Counted from the first letter of the stretch, positions 1 to 8,096 are shown. The stretch is 64,000 nucleotides of DNA from Burkholderiales bacterium (GCA_019509985.1 JAEKLF010000032.1:62001-126000), one strand, 5' to 3'. The notes: a model not told the origin generated them from the sequence alone. Numbers and translations: made by a program.

Positions 1-295
1 CGGCGTCGCGGATGACGTAGTCGACCTTGATGCGGTTCTCCCACTCGACGATCTCGGCGCGCACGATGGCGCGGCGGCCGTAGGGCAGCATGTCGACGAA
101 CTTGAGCCGCATGTCGACGATGGGCCAGGCATAGCCGGACTCGCGCATCTGCGGGTAGTCGTAGTCGAAGCGGGCCATCAGCGCGTTGCGGGCCAGCTCC
201 AGATATTTGACGTAGTGCCCGTGCCAGACGATGTCCATCGGGTCCAGGTCATGGAAGGCCGGGCTGATCTCGATCTCGTGCCAGAGCTCAGGCAT
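1..295 (-). CDS. Acyl-CoA thioesterase, 4HBT hot-dog fold (ApeK-like), partial
   Basis: Only the first 98 codons are inside the window; the gene runs off the left edge. The start is MPELWHEIEI, and the segment FHDLDPMDIVWHGHYVKYLE (residues 11-30) is the 4-hydroxybenzoyl-CoA thioesterase/YbgC signature, with the catalytic Asp followed by the HGHY helix. The ATG overlaps the ammonia-lyase stop by 8 bp (ATGCCTGA), so it is the next cistron of the aryl polyene operon. Aryl polyene clusters usually carry a thioesterase of this kind, thought to act on ACP- or CoA-bound intermediates; that role here is inferred from context. The remaining cluster genes (second ketosynthases, ketoreductase, exporter) would be expected to the left of the window. 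Confidence 0.85.
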   Translation of the reverse strand, partial: MPELWHEIEISPAFHDLDPMDIVWHGHYVKYLELARNALMARFDYDYPQMRESGYAWPIVDMRLKFVDMLPYGRRAIVRAEIVEWENRIKVDYVIRDA

Positions 296-1814
296 ACAAA
301 TCCCACGCTTGTTTGCGGATACCTTCGATCAGCGATACCAGCTCGCGGTCCAGCGCGCGGTCCTCGATGATCAGCGGCAGGCGCTCGGCGAGGTCGCCCT
401 GCATCGCGGTCAGATTGGGCGTCAACGCCAGCGGCGCCTGCTTGTCGCGCAGCTCAAGACCTTGGCGCGCGGCGATCAGCGTTGCGGCGACGACCTGCTC
501 GGTCAGGTCCAGCACGCGCAGCGCGTCGCGCGCGGCGATGGTGCCCATGCTGACCTTGTCCTGGTTGTGGCACTCGGTGGAACGCGAGAACACCGAGGCC
601 GGCATCGTCTGCTTCAGCGCCTCGGCCGTCCAGGCGGACACGCTGATCTGCAGCGCCTTCAGGCCATGGTTGATGGCCGCGCGCTTGCCACTGGCACCGC
701 TCAGATTCGCCGGCAGGCCGTGGTTGTAGCGGGCGTCCACTAGCAACGCGAGCTGTCGGTCCAGCAGGTCGGCGATGTTGGCGACGGCCGTCTTCAGCGT
801 GTCCATCGCCATCGCGATGTGGCCGCCGTAGAAGTGGCCGCCGTGCAGCACGCGCTCCTCGACCGGGTCGATCAGCGGGTTGTCGTTGGCGCTGTTGAGT
901 TCGTTCTCGATCAGGCCACGCAGCCAGGGCAGCGCGTCCTCCAGCACGCCGATGACGTGCGGCGCGCAGCGCAGCGAGTAGCGGTCCTGCAGGCGGTGGT
1001 CGTTGCGCGAGGGTTTGTCGCTGGCGAGGTCGGCGCGCAGGCGCTCGGCCACGCGCTGCTGGCCGGCGTGCGGCTTGGCGGCGAACAACGTCGCGTCGAA
1101 GTGATGGGCATTGCCGGCACTGGCAACAACGTTCATCGCCGTGATGCGCGTGGCGAGCTTGGCCACGTAGTCGGCGCGGGCAAAGGCGAGGCAAGCCAGG
1201 CCGGTCATCACCGCCGTGCCGTTCATGATGGCCAGGCCCTCCTTGGGGCGCAGACGCAGCGGTGTCGCACCTGCGGCGCGCAAGGCCTCGGCGGCCGGCA
1301 GCGTCTCGCCGTTGACGCTGACCTCGCGCTCGCCGCACAGCACGGCGGCGAGGTAGGACAGCGGCGTCAGGTCGCCGCTGGCGCCGACCGAACCTTCGCT
1401 GGGGATCAGCGGCAGGATGTCGTGCGTCAGCAGCGTCTCGATCTGGCGCAGCAAGTCCAGGCTCACACCCGACAGGCCCTGGCACAGCGAGGCGAGGCGC
1501 GCGCCCAGCACGGCGCGGGTCTGCTCAGCGCTCAGCAGCGCACCGGCGCCGATGCCGTGATACGTGTAGAGGTGATGCGGCAGCTCGGCCACCAACGCCG
1601 GCGGCACGGCGACGGTGCAGGAGTCGCCATAGCCGGTGGTGACGCCGTAGATGACGCCATCCTCGGCCAGCAGGCGGGCGACGAAATCGGCACCGGCCTG
1701 GATGCGGGCCTGGAACTCGGGCGCGCGGCCCAGTTGGGCGCGGGCGCGGCGCTGCGCCAGCGCGACGATGTCCTCGATGGCCAGGCGCTGGCCGTCAAAC
1801 GTGATGGGCGACAT
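288..1814 (-). CDS. Aromatic amino acid ammonia-lyase of the aryl polyene cluster (predicted tyrosine ammonia-lyase)
   Basis: 508 residues from ATG at 1814 (MSPITFDGQR), the usual length for the HAL/PAL/TAL family. Residues 145-147 are Ala-Ser-Gly in VGASGDLTPL, the triad that cyclises to the MIO electrophile. The early motif VIYGVTTGYGDS is conserved. Residues 80-82 are His-His-Leu, the position where the Rhodobacter tyrosine ammonia-lyase has its His-Leu selectivity pair, so tyrosine to 4-coumarate is the favoured reaction. An open frame continues upstream to 1904, but it lies inside the acyltransferase gene; starting at 1814 gives a 20-bp overlap typical of this operon. There is no hutU, hutI or other histidine-degradation gene nearby, which argues against HutH. 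Flexirubin clusters use a comparable lyase to make the aryl starter. Confidence 0.85.
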   Translation of the reverse strand: MSPITFDGQRLAIEDIVALAQRRARAQLGRAPEFQARIQAGADFVARLLAEDGVIYGVTTGYGDSCTVAVPPALVAELPHHLYTYHGIGAGALLSAEQTRAVLGARLASLCQGLSGVSLDLLRQIETLLTHDILPLIPSEGSVGASGDLTPLSYLAAVLCGEREVSVNGETLPAAEALRAAGATPLRLRPKEGLAIMNGTAVMTGLACLAFARADYVAKLATRITAMNVVASAGNAHHFDATLFAAKPHAGQQRVAERLRADLASDKPSRNDHRLQDRYSLRCAPHVIGVLEDALPWLRGLIENELNSANDNPLIDPVEERVLHGGHFYGGHIAMAMDTLKTAVANIADLLDRQLALLVDARYNHGLPANLSGASGKRAAINHGLKALQISVSAWTAEALKQTMPASVFSRSTECHNQDKVSMGTIAARDALRVLDLTEQVVAATLIAARQGLELRDKQAPLALTPNLTAMQGDLAERLPLIIEDRALDRELVSLIEGIRKQAWDLYA

Positions 1815-2715
1815 CGGCGCGGTCCCAGAAAGCGTAGAAGTTGAACCAGTCATAGGGCGAACGGCGCAGCCGAGCGGCGAGTGCATCGGCAAAGCGGCGG
1901 GCATGCTCCGCCAGCGCGGCCTCGCGGGCGCGGCGCGGCAGGTGAACCCGGGCAGCCAGCAGCTCGAACTCCAGCGCGTAGCCGGCGCCCTCGTGCAGGC
2001 TGAGCATCAGGTACAGCGGGCAGCCGAGCAGGCCGGCGATCAGGTAGGGGCCGACGGGGAAATCCGCCTCGGCGCCGAGGAAGGGGATGCGCACCGTCTT
2101 GCTGCCGCGCACCGGCACGCGGTCGCCGGCGATGGCGATGAATTCACCGGCCGCGACGCGGTCCGCCAGCTTCAGCGTCAAGCCCATGTCCAGGTCGCTG
2201 ACCTCGATCAGCTCGACGCCGCGCTGCGGGTTCAGCCGCGCCAGGATGCGGTTGAAGCTCTCGGCATGCTTGGTGTGCACCAGCACGTTCATCTTGAGAT
2301 CGGGGTGCGTCTCGGCCAAGGCCTGGCACAGCTCCAGGCAGCCGGTGTGGGCCGTGACCAGCACGGCGCCCTGGCCGGTCAGCGCCTGGGCATGCACGGC
2401 ATCGGCACCGCGCGCCTGCACGCGATGCAGCGGGTAGCGACCAGCGATGGCCAGCAGCTTGTCGAGCATGGTCTCGGCAAACAGGCGCACATGGGCCAGG
2501 CCTTCGCGCCAGCCAGCGGAGGGTTGCATGCGGCGCAGATAGCCCAGGCTGTGCCCGCGCAGCGTGGGCCGCGCGAGCCAGTAGACGAGCACGATGGGCC
2601 ACAGCAGCAGGTTGAACACCGCGCGGCCCAGCACGCGGTGCACGCCGAACAGCAGCCAGATGCCGGCGACGAAGGTGGTCTCGCCCATGGCGGCCCAGTG
2701 GCGCGCGGGCGTCAT
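1795..2715 (-). CDS. LpxL/HtrB-like lysophospholipid acyltransferase of the aryl polyene cluster
   Basis: 306 residues from ATG at 2715, preceded by the purine-rich GGGGGAAG. An N-terminal hydrophobic segment (about residues 12-45) precedes the catalytic block TAHTGCLELC, giving the H-x4-E pair (His123, Glu128) of lauroyl/myristoyl acyltransferases. GDRVPVRGSKTVRIPFLG and FPVGPYLIAG match the later family blocks. It lies immediately downstream of the GT2 gene, from which it is separated by a dispersed repeat. In some aryl polyene systems the glycosyltransferase and acyltransferase are one protein (ApeJ); here they are separate genes. Likely role, inferred: attaching the polyene or its glycan to a lipid anchor at the inner membrane. 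Confidence 0.8.
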   Translation of the reverse strand: MTPARHWAAMGETTFVAGIWLLFGVHRVLGRAVFNLLLWPIVLVYWLARPTLRGHSLGYLRRMQPSAGWREGLAHVRLFAETMLDKLLAIAGRYPLHRVQARGADAVHAQALTGQGAVLVTAHTGCLELCQALAETHPDLKMNVLVHTKHAESFNRILARLNPQRGVELIEVSDLDMGLTLKLADRVAAGEFIAIAGDRVPVRGSKTVRIPFLGAEADFPVGPYLIAGLLGCPLYLMLSLHEGAGYALEFELLAARVHLPRRAREAALAEHARRFADALAARLRRSPYDWFNFYAFWDRADVAHHV

Positions 2716-2738
2716 TCCGCTTCCCCCGGCTTTGCAGG

Positions 2739-2944
2739 ATTTGCGCGGGCCGAACGCAGGGCCGCTCCCAAGTCGGCCCGCCTTGGGCGATGTGCTCGTG
2801 ACTCGAAGCCGCGAGCATCGCCGTCCCCGCGGGGGCTGAGGCCGGACACGACAAGTCCTGTGGACTGGTCGTGCCTGCCGAAGCGTTGCGGCCGCTGGCC
2901 GCAACGCGGTCCCGGCCAACGTACTCGTTGGACGAGGGGCTTCA
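2739..2944 (-). repeat. Dispersed intercistronic repeat, copy A (long form with three hairpins)
   Basis: Runs from the TGA of the GT2 gene to about 25 bp before the acyltransferase start. Read on the minus strand it begins TGAAGCCCCTCGTCCA, the same entry as copies B and C, and ends in CTTGGGAGCGGCCC followed by a GGCCCGCGC end. The internal hairpin at 2793-2817 (TGCTCG/CGAGCA) occupies the place of the TTGGCGG hairpin of the other copies. Copy A also carries about 75 extra bases with two strong palindromes: 2847-2873 (11-bp stem with one mismatch) and 2883-2907 (perfect 11-bp stem, 3-nt loop). No coding function is evident. Confidence 0.8.
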
Positions 2945-3667
2945 TAGTTTCCGCCACAGCAGCAGCGGCGCACGCCACAACATGCCAAAGAACAGCCGCG
3001 TGTGCATGGCCGAGATCAGCACGTTGTCCTGCCAGACGCGGAAGTGCGAGACGCCGTCCTCGGGGTAGCGAACCCGCGTCGGCAGGTTGGTGACCTTCAT
3101 GCCGGACCACACCAGCCGCACGGCGATCTCGGTGTCGAAGTCCATGCGCCGGCCGATGTACTGGCGGTCCATGCAGCGCAGCGTCGCGGCCAGCGGGTAG
3201 ATGCGAAAGCCGCACATCGAGTCGCGCACGGCGAAGGACAGCGTGTTGATCCAGACCCAGATGTGCGTGGCATAGCGACCATACAGGCGCGCCTTGGGCA
3301 CGCTGTTGTCGTAGACGGGGAAGCCGCAGATCAGCTTCAGCGGCTCGGCCGCGGCGGCGGCGGCAAAAGCGGGCACGTCGCGCGTGTCGTGCTGGCCATC
3401 GGCATCGATCTGCAGCACGTGCGTCCAACCCAGTTGCGCGGCGCGGCGCAGGCCGGCCATGACGGCGCCGCCCTTGCCCTGGTTGACGCTCAGCCGTTCC
3501 AGAAAAACCTCGGGCTGCAGCGCCAGCGCGTCCAGCACGGCGGCGCAGCCGGGCTCGCTGCCGTCGTCCACCACCAGCACGGGCAGGCCATGCGCGCGCA
3601 GCGCGGCTACGACGCCGCCCACCGGGCCGCCGTGGTTGTAGACCGGGACGACGGCGCCGAGCTTCAT
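2942..3667 (-). CDS. Family 2 glycosyltransferase of the aryl polyene cluster
   Basis: 241 residues. GT-A nucleotide-sugar motifs are clear: VVPVYNH at the N-terminus, VDDGS at 33-37, the GKGGA loop at 64-68 and DADGQHD at 88-94, which holds the metal-binding DXD. This arrangement resembles dolichol-phosphate-mannose-synthase-like enzymes. The ATG overlaps the stop of the AMP-ligase gene (ATGA), so the two are translationally coupled. In aryl polyene clusters a GT2 (part of ApeJ) is thought to add a sugar during attachment of the polyene to its lipid anchor; the donor and acceptor cannot be read from sequence. A dispersed repeat begins exactly at its TGA. Confidence 0.85.
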   Translation of the reverse strand: MKLGAVVPVYNHGGPVGGVVAALRAHGLPVLVVDDGSEPGCAAVLDALALQPEVFLERLSVNQGKGGAVMAGLRRAAQLGWTHVLQIDADGQHDTRDVPAFAAAAAAEPLKLICGFPVYDNSVPKARLYGRYATHIWVWINTLSFAVRDSMCGFRIYPLAATLRCMDRQYIGRRMDFDTEIAVRLVWSGMKVTNLPTRVRYPEDGVSHFRVWQDNVLISAMHTRLFFGMLWRAPLLLWRKL

Positions 3668-5331
3668 GGTGCGGCGAATAGCAGCCGGCCGCTGGCATGC
3701 TGGCCTTGGGCCGAGTGGTAGCGGAAGGCCAGCTTGCCCGGCGTCCAGCTCAACGAGAGCGTGACGCAGCGGTCCGGCGCGATGACGCGCTGGAACTTGA
3801 GCGCCTCCATGCCGGCGAATTCACCAGCGATGGCGAAACACTCGCGGCCGAACAGTTCGGCCCATTCCACCTGCACGACGCCGGCGAGGATGGGGTGGCC
3901 CGGGAAATGACCGTCAAACTGGGGCAGCGCCGGATCGATGAACAGCGTCAGATCCTGGCCCTCATCGTGACGCTGGATGCTGCGCAGCGCCGGCCGGCGC
4001 GGGTCAAACTCGGCCAGCAGCCGGGCCTGCGTGGACTTGCCCTGCGCGTTGACCGGCAGCTCGGGCAGGAAACGGAAGCGCCGCGGCAGCGCGACGCGCT
4101 CGACGACGTCGGCAAGGCAGGCGCGCAGCGCGCTGGCCAGCGCGCGCTTGCCTTGCTCATCGTGCAACTGCCAGCCGGCCTCGCTGGGCACGGCGACGAC
4201 GCCCAGCTGCTCGCGCGGCTCGGCCAGCGGCACGAGGCGCAGGTCGGCGATCAGCGGCGAGGCGCGCAGCGCGGCTTCCACGGCGGTCAACGACACGCGC
4301 TTCTCGGCGATCTTGATGATGCGGTCGGCGCGGCCGCGCAGCTCGAAGCCGCCTTCGACGGCGGCCGCGCGGTCGGCGCTGGGCATCCAGTCGCGGTCGT
4401 CCAGATGCGGCGAGCGCAGCCACAGGCCGTCATCCACGATGCGCCACTCGACGCCCGGCAGCGCCTGCCACTGCGTGGGCGCGCCGGGGTTGCGCTGGCG
4501 CCAGGCCACGCCGCCGGTCTCGCTGCTGCCGTAGACCTCGATGGGCGCCCGGCCGAAGACGCGCAGGCAGTCGGGCAGCGCCGCGTCGGGCAGCGGCGCG
4601 CCGGAGCTGAAGAGCTGATCGACGGGTACGTTCTCCACCAAGGGCAGACGGCTCAGGTGCGCAGGGCTGGCAATGAGGATGGCGCGGGCGCCGGGCGGTG
4701 TCAGCTCGGCCAGGTCCTCCAGGACGACCAGGCTCTGCGCCTGCAGTGGCCGGCCCGTGGCCAGCGGCCACAGCACGCGGAACAGCAAGCCGTAGACATG
4801 CTGGTGCGACACGCTGGCCAGCACGGCGCCGCTGGGGCACTGGGCGCCAAAAGCCTGCTCCAGCGCCGTGATCTCGTCGAACAGCTGGCGCAGGCGTTTG
4901 GGCAGGGCCTGCGGCTCGCCGGTCGAGCCCGATGTGAAGACGACCAGTTGCTGGGCTTCGGGGTCCAAGGGCCTGCCGGCGGAAGCAGGCACAGCGGCGG
5001 GCTCGATGCGGCGCAGCTCTTCCGGATGCGGGCCATCGCCCGCGAATGCGTCGACGCGTTCGCGCAGCGCCTGCCGGCTGGCCGCGGTCAGGTCGCCCGG
5101 CAGCCAGGCCTGCTTGCCGGCCTGCCAGGCGCCGAACAGCGCGGCGGCGAAGCTGAGGCTGTCCTGGAAATAGAGCGCGAAACGCTGGCCGGGATGCGCG
5201 GCAAAGGCGGCCTGCCAGCGGCCGGCCTGGTCAAGGAACTCGGCGCCGGAGACGGCTTCGCGGCGGCGCCAGCCCGCGACGGCAGGCGGTGCCAGCGTCA
5301 GCAGCGCGGCCAGCCGCTGGGCCGGGGTCAC
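3664..5331 (-). CDS. AMP-dependent acyl ligase fused to a FabZ/ApeI-like dehydratase (ApeH-ApeI fusion)
   Basis: 555 residues from GTG at 5331, chosen because GTGA overlaps the stop of the upstream membrane protein; longer open frames run antiparallel to better candidates. Residues 1-440 are an adenylate-forming ligase: FTSGSTGEP (132-140) binds the ATP phosphate, YGSSETGG (267-274) is the A5 motif, then GRADRIIKI, and PVNAQGKSTQ contains the catalytic lysine. From about residue 461 a second domain begins, with the hot-dog dehydratase signature HFPGHPILAG (475-484), whose His is the presumed catalytic residue. Predicted role: load an aryl acid starter onto an ACP and dehydrate hydroxyacyl intermediates during polyene elongation. 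Ligase and dehydratase are separate proteins in the best studied aryl polyene systems. Confidence 0.85.
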   Translation of the reverse strand: MTPAQRLAALLTLAPPAVAGWRRREAVSGAEFLDQAGRWQAAFAAHPGQRFALYFQDSLSFAAALFGAWQAGKQAWLPGDLTAASRQALRERVDAFAGDGPHPEELRRIEPAAVPASAGRPLDPEAQQLVVFTSGSTGEPQALPKRLRQLFDEITALEQAFGAQCPSGAVLASVSHQHVYGLLFRVLWPLATGRPLQAQSLVVLEDLAELTPPGARAILIASPAHLSRLPLVENVPVDQLFSSGAPLPDAALPDCLRVFGRAPIEVYGSSETGGVAWRQRNPGAPTQWQALPGVEWRIVDDGLWLRSPHLDDRDWMPSADRAAAVEGGFELRGRADRIIKIAEKRVSLTAVEAALRASPLIADLRLVPLAEPREQLGVVAVPSEAGWQLHDEQGKRALASALRACLADVVERVALPRRFRFLPELPVNAQGKSTQARLLAEFDPRRPALRSIQRHDEGQDLTLFIDPALPQFDGHFPGHPILAGVVQVEWAELFGRECFAIAGEFAGMEALKFQRVIAPDRCVTLSLSWTPGKLAFRYHSAQGQHASGRLLFAAP

Positions 5332-5885
5332 GCCTGCGCCTCCCGTGCATAGCGCGCGCGCAGATGCCGGCGCAGCAGCCACTCGCCGCCCATCAGCGTG
5401 CCGATGAGGCCATAGGCGATCAGGCCGTTGTACAGCGCCCAGACCTGTTCCGATGCCCACAGCGCCGTGGCCAGCGCGACGCTGCCGTTGAGCACGAAGA
5501 AGCCGCACCAAACTTGCGTGACGCGGCGCGTGTAGGCCTGGCCACGCGCGTCGAGGTCGGGATCCTGGATGCGGGCGATGCGCTCGGCCACGCTGGGGCC
5601 GCGCACCAGGCTCAGGCCGAACACGGCGAGCAGCACGACGTTGACCAGCACCGGGTAGAGCTTGAGCGGCAGGCTCATGTTGAGCAGCGCGGTGCTGGCG
5701 GCCAGTGCCAGCGCGGCCAGCGCCACCCAGCGGGCCTGCACGACCTGAGCGCCGCCGGCCAGCCAGCGCAGGCCGCCCAGGGCCAGCAGCAGCAGCGCGA
5801 GATAGCGGGGCTCGACATGCCCCAGGCTGAAATAGACGATCAGCGGATACGCGGCCGTCAGGGCCAGCACCAGGGCCCAGCGCAT
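5328..5885 (-). CDS. COG4648-type membrane protein of the aryl polyene cluster (ApeG-like)
   Basis: 185 residues with about five hydrophobic helices separated by short loops: LVLALTAAYPLIVYF, YLALLLLALGGL, WVALAALALAASTALL, VLVNVVLLAVFGLSLV, and a final pair around FFVLNGSVALATALW and LIAYGLIGTLMG. Basic residues cluster at the C-terminus, and there is no recognised catalytic motif. Proteins like this sit next to the ACPs in aryl polyene operons; their function is not established. It is coupled to the downstream ligase by a GTGA overlap and lies 14 bp after the second ACP. Confidence 0.75.
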   Translation of the reverse strand: MRWALVLALTAAYPLIVYFSLGHVEPRYLALLLLALGGLRWLAGGAQVVQARWVALAALALAASTALLNMSLPLKLYPVLVNVVLLAVFGLSLVRGPSVAERIARIQDPDLDARGQAYTRRVTQVWCGFFVLNGSVALATALWASEQVWALYNGLIAYGLIGTLMGGEWLLRRHLRARYAREAQA

Positions 5886-5899
5886 CGCTCAAGCCCGGA

Positions 5900-6196
5900 T
5901 CATGCGGTCGCCGCCGCCGGCTTGTCGCCGACTTCGGCGTCGGCGACGGCATCGGCCTTCAGCAGGCCTTGCAACGCGTCGATGACGTCCTGCACGGTGC
6001 GCACGGCCTTGAAGGCCTCGGGCTGCAGGCGCTTGCCCACCAGGGGCTTGAGCTTCACGATGAGATCGACCGCGTCGATGCTGTCGATGTCGAGGTCGTC
6101 ATAGAGCCTGGCCTGCGGCGCGATGCGCTCGGCCTCGATGTCGAAGGTCTCGACGAGGATGCTGCGCAGGCGATCAAAGATGTCTTGGTCGGTCAT
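5900..6196 (-). CDS. Acyl carrier protein 2 (ApeF-like)
   Basis: 98 residues. The motif DIDSIDAVDL places the phosphopantetheine-accepting serine at residue 39, in the usual Asp-Ser context. The four-helix ACP core ends near residue 80 and is followed by an Ala-rich tail. It is the second of two consecutive ACP genes, 9 bp apart. Paired ACPs are a hallmark of aryl polyene clusters, where one carries the growing chain and the other assists initiation or transfer; which is which cannot be decided here. Confidence 0.9.
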   Translation of the reverse strand: MTDQDIFDRLRSILVETFDIEAERIAPQARLYDDLDIDSIDAVDLIVKLKPLVGKRLQPEAFKAVRTVQDVIDALQGLLKADAVADAEVGDKPAAATA

Positions 6197-6205
6197 GGCA
6201 AAGCC

Positions 6206-6472
6206 TCACGCGGCAATCTTGCGGTGGCTGTCGACGAACTGCGCCAGCGCACGGATGCTGGCGAAATGCCGGCGGGTCTCGGCCGAGTCGGCGGCCATGC
6301 TCAGGCCGTAGCGTTTCTGCAGCGCCAGGCCCAGTTCCAGCGCATCGATGGAATCCAGGCCCAGGCCTTCGACGAACAGCGCCTGCTCGGCGTCGATGTC
6401 CTCGGGCTTGAGATCTTCCAGTTGGAGTGCCGAGATCAGCAACTCCTTGATTTCATGTTCCAGCGCTTGCAT
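6206..6472 (-). CDS. Acyl carrier protein 1 (ApeE-like)
   Basis: 88 residues with GLDSIDALEL; Ser41 is the predicted 4'-phosphopantetheine attachment site. The acidic helix II following it is typical for docking to ketosynthases. The start overlaps the end of the acyltransferase gene by 20 bp. It shares low overall similarity with the second ACP apart from the DSID core, so the two are old paralogues rather than a recent duplication. Confidence 0.9.
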   Translation of the reverse strand: MQALEHEIKELLISALQLEDLKPEDIDAEQALFVEGLGLDSIDALELGLALQKRYGLSMAADSAETRRHFASIRALAQFVDSHRKIAA

Positions 6473-7274
6473 GACTCCCCTTCGTGACTGTTTTCGGTGA
6501 CCGTACGGGCTCAGAGAAAAACTGAATCAGGCTTTCCGTCAGGCGCCGTGCTGCCCGGCCATGCTCACCGCCGGCCGCCTGCAGCACAGCCGCGGAGGGC
6601 AGGTCGTCGCCGACCTCGATGGTGAAACGCAGCGGGCGCTTGGCGACGGTCCACCAGGGCTGCCCCTTGTACAGACCGAGCGGCTCGCAATGGATACGCA
6701 CCGGTGTGATGTCGAGTCCGCCGCGCAAGGCAATCTGCGCCGCGCCGCGTTGCATCTTCAGGGCTTGCCCGGGCCGCGACCGCGTGCCTTCGGGAAAGAT
6801 GATCAGGTTGCTGCCCGCTGCCAGCGTGTCGATACAAGCCAGCAACAAATCAGAGCCCGGATTGTTGCAGATGTAGCCCGTGGCGCGTACCGGTCCCCGC
6901 GTACAGGGGTGGTCCGCGAGCGTGGCCTTGACCACACAACTGGCGTTGGGAACGAGGCCGATCAGGAAGGCCACGTCGATCAGCGTCGGGTGGTTGGCCA
7001 GGATCAGCAGGCCGCGGCGCTGCAACTTCTCGATGCCATGGACCTCGTAGCGGATCAGCCCGAGCAGCCGCATCCAGCCAACGAAAAGTCGAAATACCGC
7101 CTGCACCACGGCGCGGGCGGCGTGCTGGCGCCGGGCCGCATCGCGCAGCAGCAGGGTCTGCAGCGGAAAGACCACCAGCCACAGCAGCAGGCCGCCGATG
7201 CCGAAGCAGACAAAGGCCAGGGCGGTGGCGAAGACGCGCCACAGGCGCCCCGGCCAATGGAGCCAGTCAGCCAT
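6453..7274 (-). CDS. 1-acylglycerol-3-phosphate acyltransferase-like protein (ApeD-like)
   Basis: 273 residues from ATG at 7274, which overlaps the stop of the ketosynthase-like gene by 8 bp. An N-terminal membrane segment (residues 14-45) is followed by NHPTLID (94-100), the HX4D catalytic motif of PlsC-type acyltransferases, and FPEGTRSR (160-167), the glycerol-phosphate binding block. The C-terminus is Arg/Lys-rich. It is predicted to act at the inner membrane on a lipid or ACP-bound acyl group. With the separate LpxL-like enzyme, the cluster carries two unrelated acyltransferases, as in known aryl polyene operons. Confidence 0.85.
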   Translation of the reverse strand: MADWLHWPGRLWRVFATALAFVCFGIGGLLLWLVVFPLQTLLLRDAARRQHAARAVVQAVFRLFVGWMRLLGLIRYEVHGIEKLQRRGLLILANHPTLIDVAFLIGLVPNASCVVKATLADHPCTRGPVRATGYICNNPGSDLLLACIDTLAAGSNLIIFPEGTRSRPGQALKMQRGAAQIALRGGLDITPVRIHCEPLGLYKGQPWWTVAKRPLRFTIEVGDDLPSAAVLQAAGGEHGRAARRLTESLIQFFSEPVRSPKTVTKGSHASAGT

Positions 7275-7992
7275 GGCGGCTCCATAGCCAGCCGCCTTGC
7301 GCGCTGTTCTGGCGCCACTGCGGGGTCTGGCCGACCAGGAATTGCAAGGTCGCCAGGTCGGGCGGCAGTTCGGCGTCATCTGTCGCGGGGCTGGGCGCAG
7401 TGGCGCGCAGGCGCAGGCCGGCATCGGCTGGTTCCAGCAGCACGGCCCAGGCGCGAATCGGCCCGGGATGTCGCTCAAAGCCCTGGTAAGGCTCTGGCAG
7501 CGCCGACTCGACCGAAATGACCAGCACCTGCGGCGCGCCTTGCGCCAGCAGGCCCAGCGCCTCGCACACCCCGGCCGCCGCACTGGCCGGGCCGGCGGAC
7601 ACGGCCGAGTAGTTCGCGGTGTCGCCGCGGGCGATGGAATAGACGGCGCTGCTGGCGTTGTGCACCGACAGGCTGAAGGCCGTCGGCGACAGCGGCTCGC
7701 CCTGGCTCAACTGGCGCAGCAGCGCGACCGAGCGCGCAATCTCGCCCCAGCGCGACGCGAACACCACCGGCCCTGTCGGCTCGGCGCCTTGAGCCCACCA
7801 GGCCACCTGCAGCGCCGCCCGGCCCAAGGGGTCGATGCGCCGGCGCGTCATCGCCGGCACCTCGGCCAGCGGCGCCACGGCGTCGGCCGCGGGCAGCGGC
7901 CAGACGGGTTCGGCCAGCCAGGCTCCCCAGGCTTCCGGCGTTTCCAGCCCGGGTGCCCATGCGGCCCAGCGGCAAACTCGGAAGTCGGTCAT
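7267..7992 (-). CDS. Beta-ketoacyl synthase chain length factor (ApeC-like)
   Basis: 241 residues from ATG at 7992; a GTG nine bases upstream (8001) is an equally possible start, and neither has a strong ribosome site. It is shorter than a full ketosynthase (about 400 residues). It retains the family frame around FSLSVHNASSAVYSIARGD and SAVSAGPASAAAG but has no nucleophilic cysteine, as expected for a chain length factor that pairs with a catalytic ketosynthase. It is the first gene of the portion of the aryl polyene operon seen here; the partner ketosynthase is presumably beyond the left edge. Confidence 0.85.
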   Translation of the reverse strand: MTDFRVCRWAAWAPGLETPEAWGAWLAEPVWPLPAADAVAPLAEVPAMTRRRIDPLGRAALQVAWWAQGAEPTGPVVFASRWGEIARSVALLRQLSQGEPLSPTAFSLSVHNASSAVYSIARGDTANYSAVSAGPASAAAGVCEALGLLAQGAPQVLVISVESALPEPYQGFERHPGPIRAWAVLLEPADAGLRLRATAPSPATDDAELPPDLATLQFLVGQTPQWRQNSAQGGWLWSRHG

Positions 7993-8026
7993 GGACGGCA
8001 CGGTGTTCCAGGGATACGGCGGGAGC

Positions 8027-8039
8027 GCGGATTATCCGC
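8027..8039 (-). promoter_or_regulatory. Candidate -10 element and overlapping palindrome upstream of the aryl polyene genes
   Basis: On the minus strand GATAAT (8036-8031) matches the -10 consensus at five of six positions and sits inside the perfect palindrome GCGGATTATCCGC. Transcription would start near 8024, about 30 bases before the chain-length-factor start. No convincing -35 hexamer is visible, so this is a weak prediction; the palindrome could be a repressor site covering the -10. Confidence 0.3.
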
Positions 8040-8096
8040 AGGCTGCCGTGTCGCCATTGGAGAGCCGCCTCCAGAACGCGCGGCGGACGACTTCCG

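Noticed and set aside
288..1814. Histidine ammonia-lyase of a hut operon
   Set aside because: No other hut genes; gene is overlapped on both sides by aryl polyene genes and has tyrosine-type selectivity residues.
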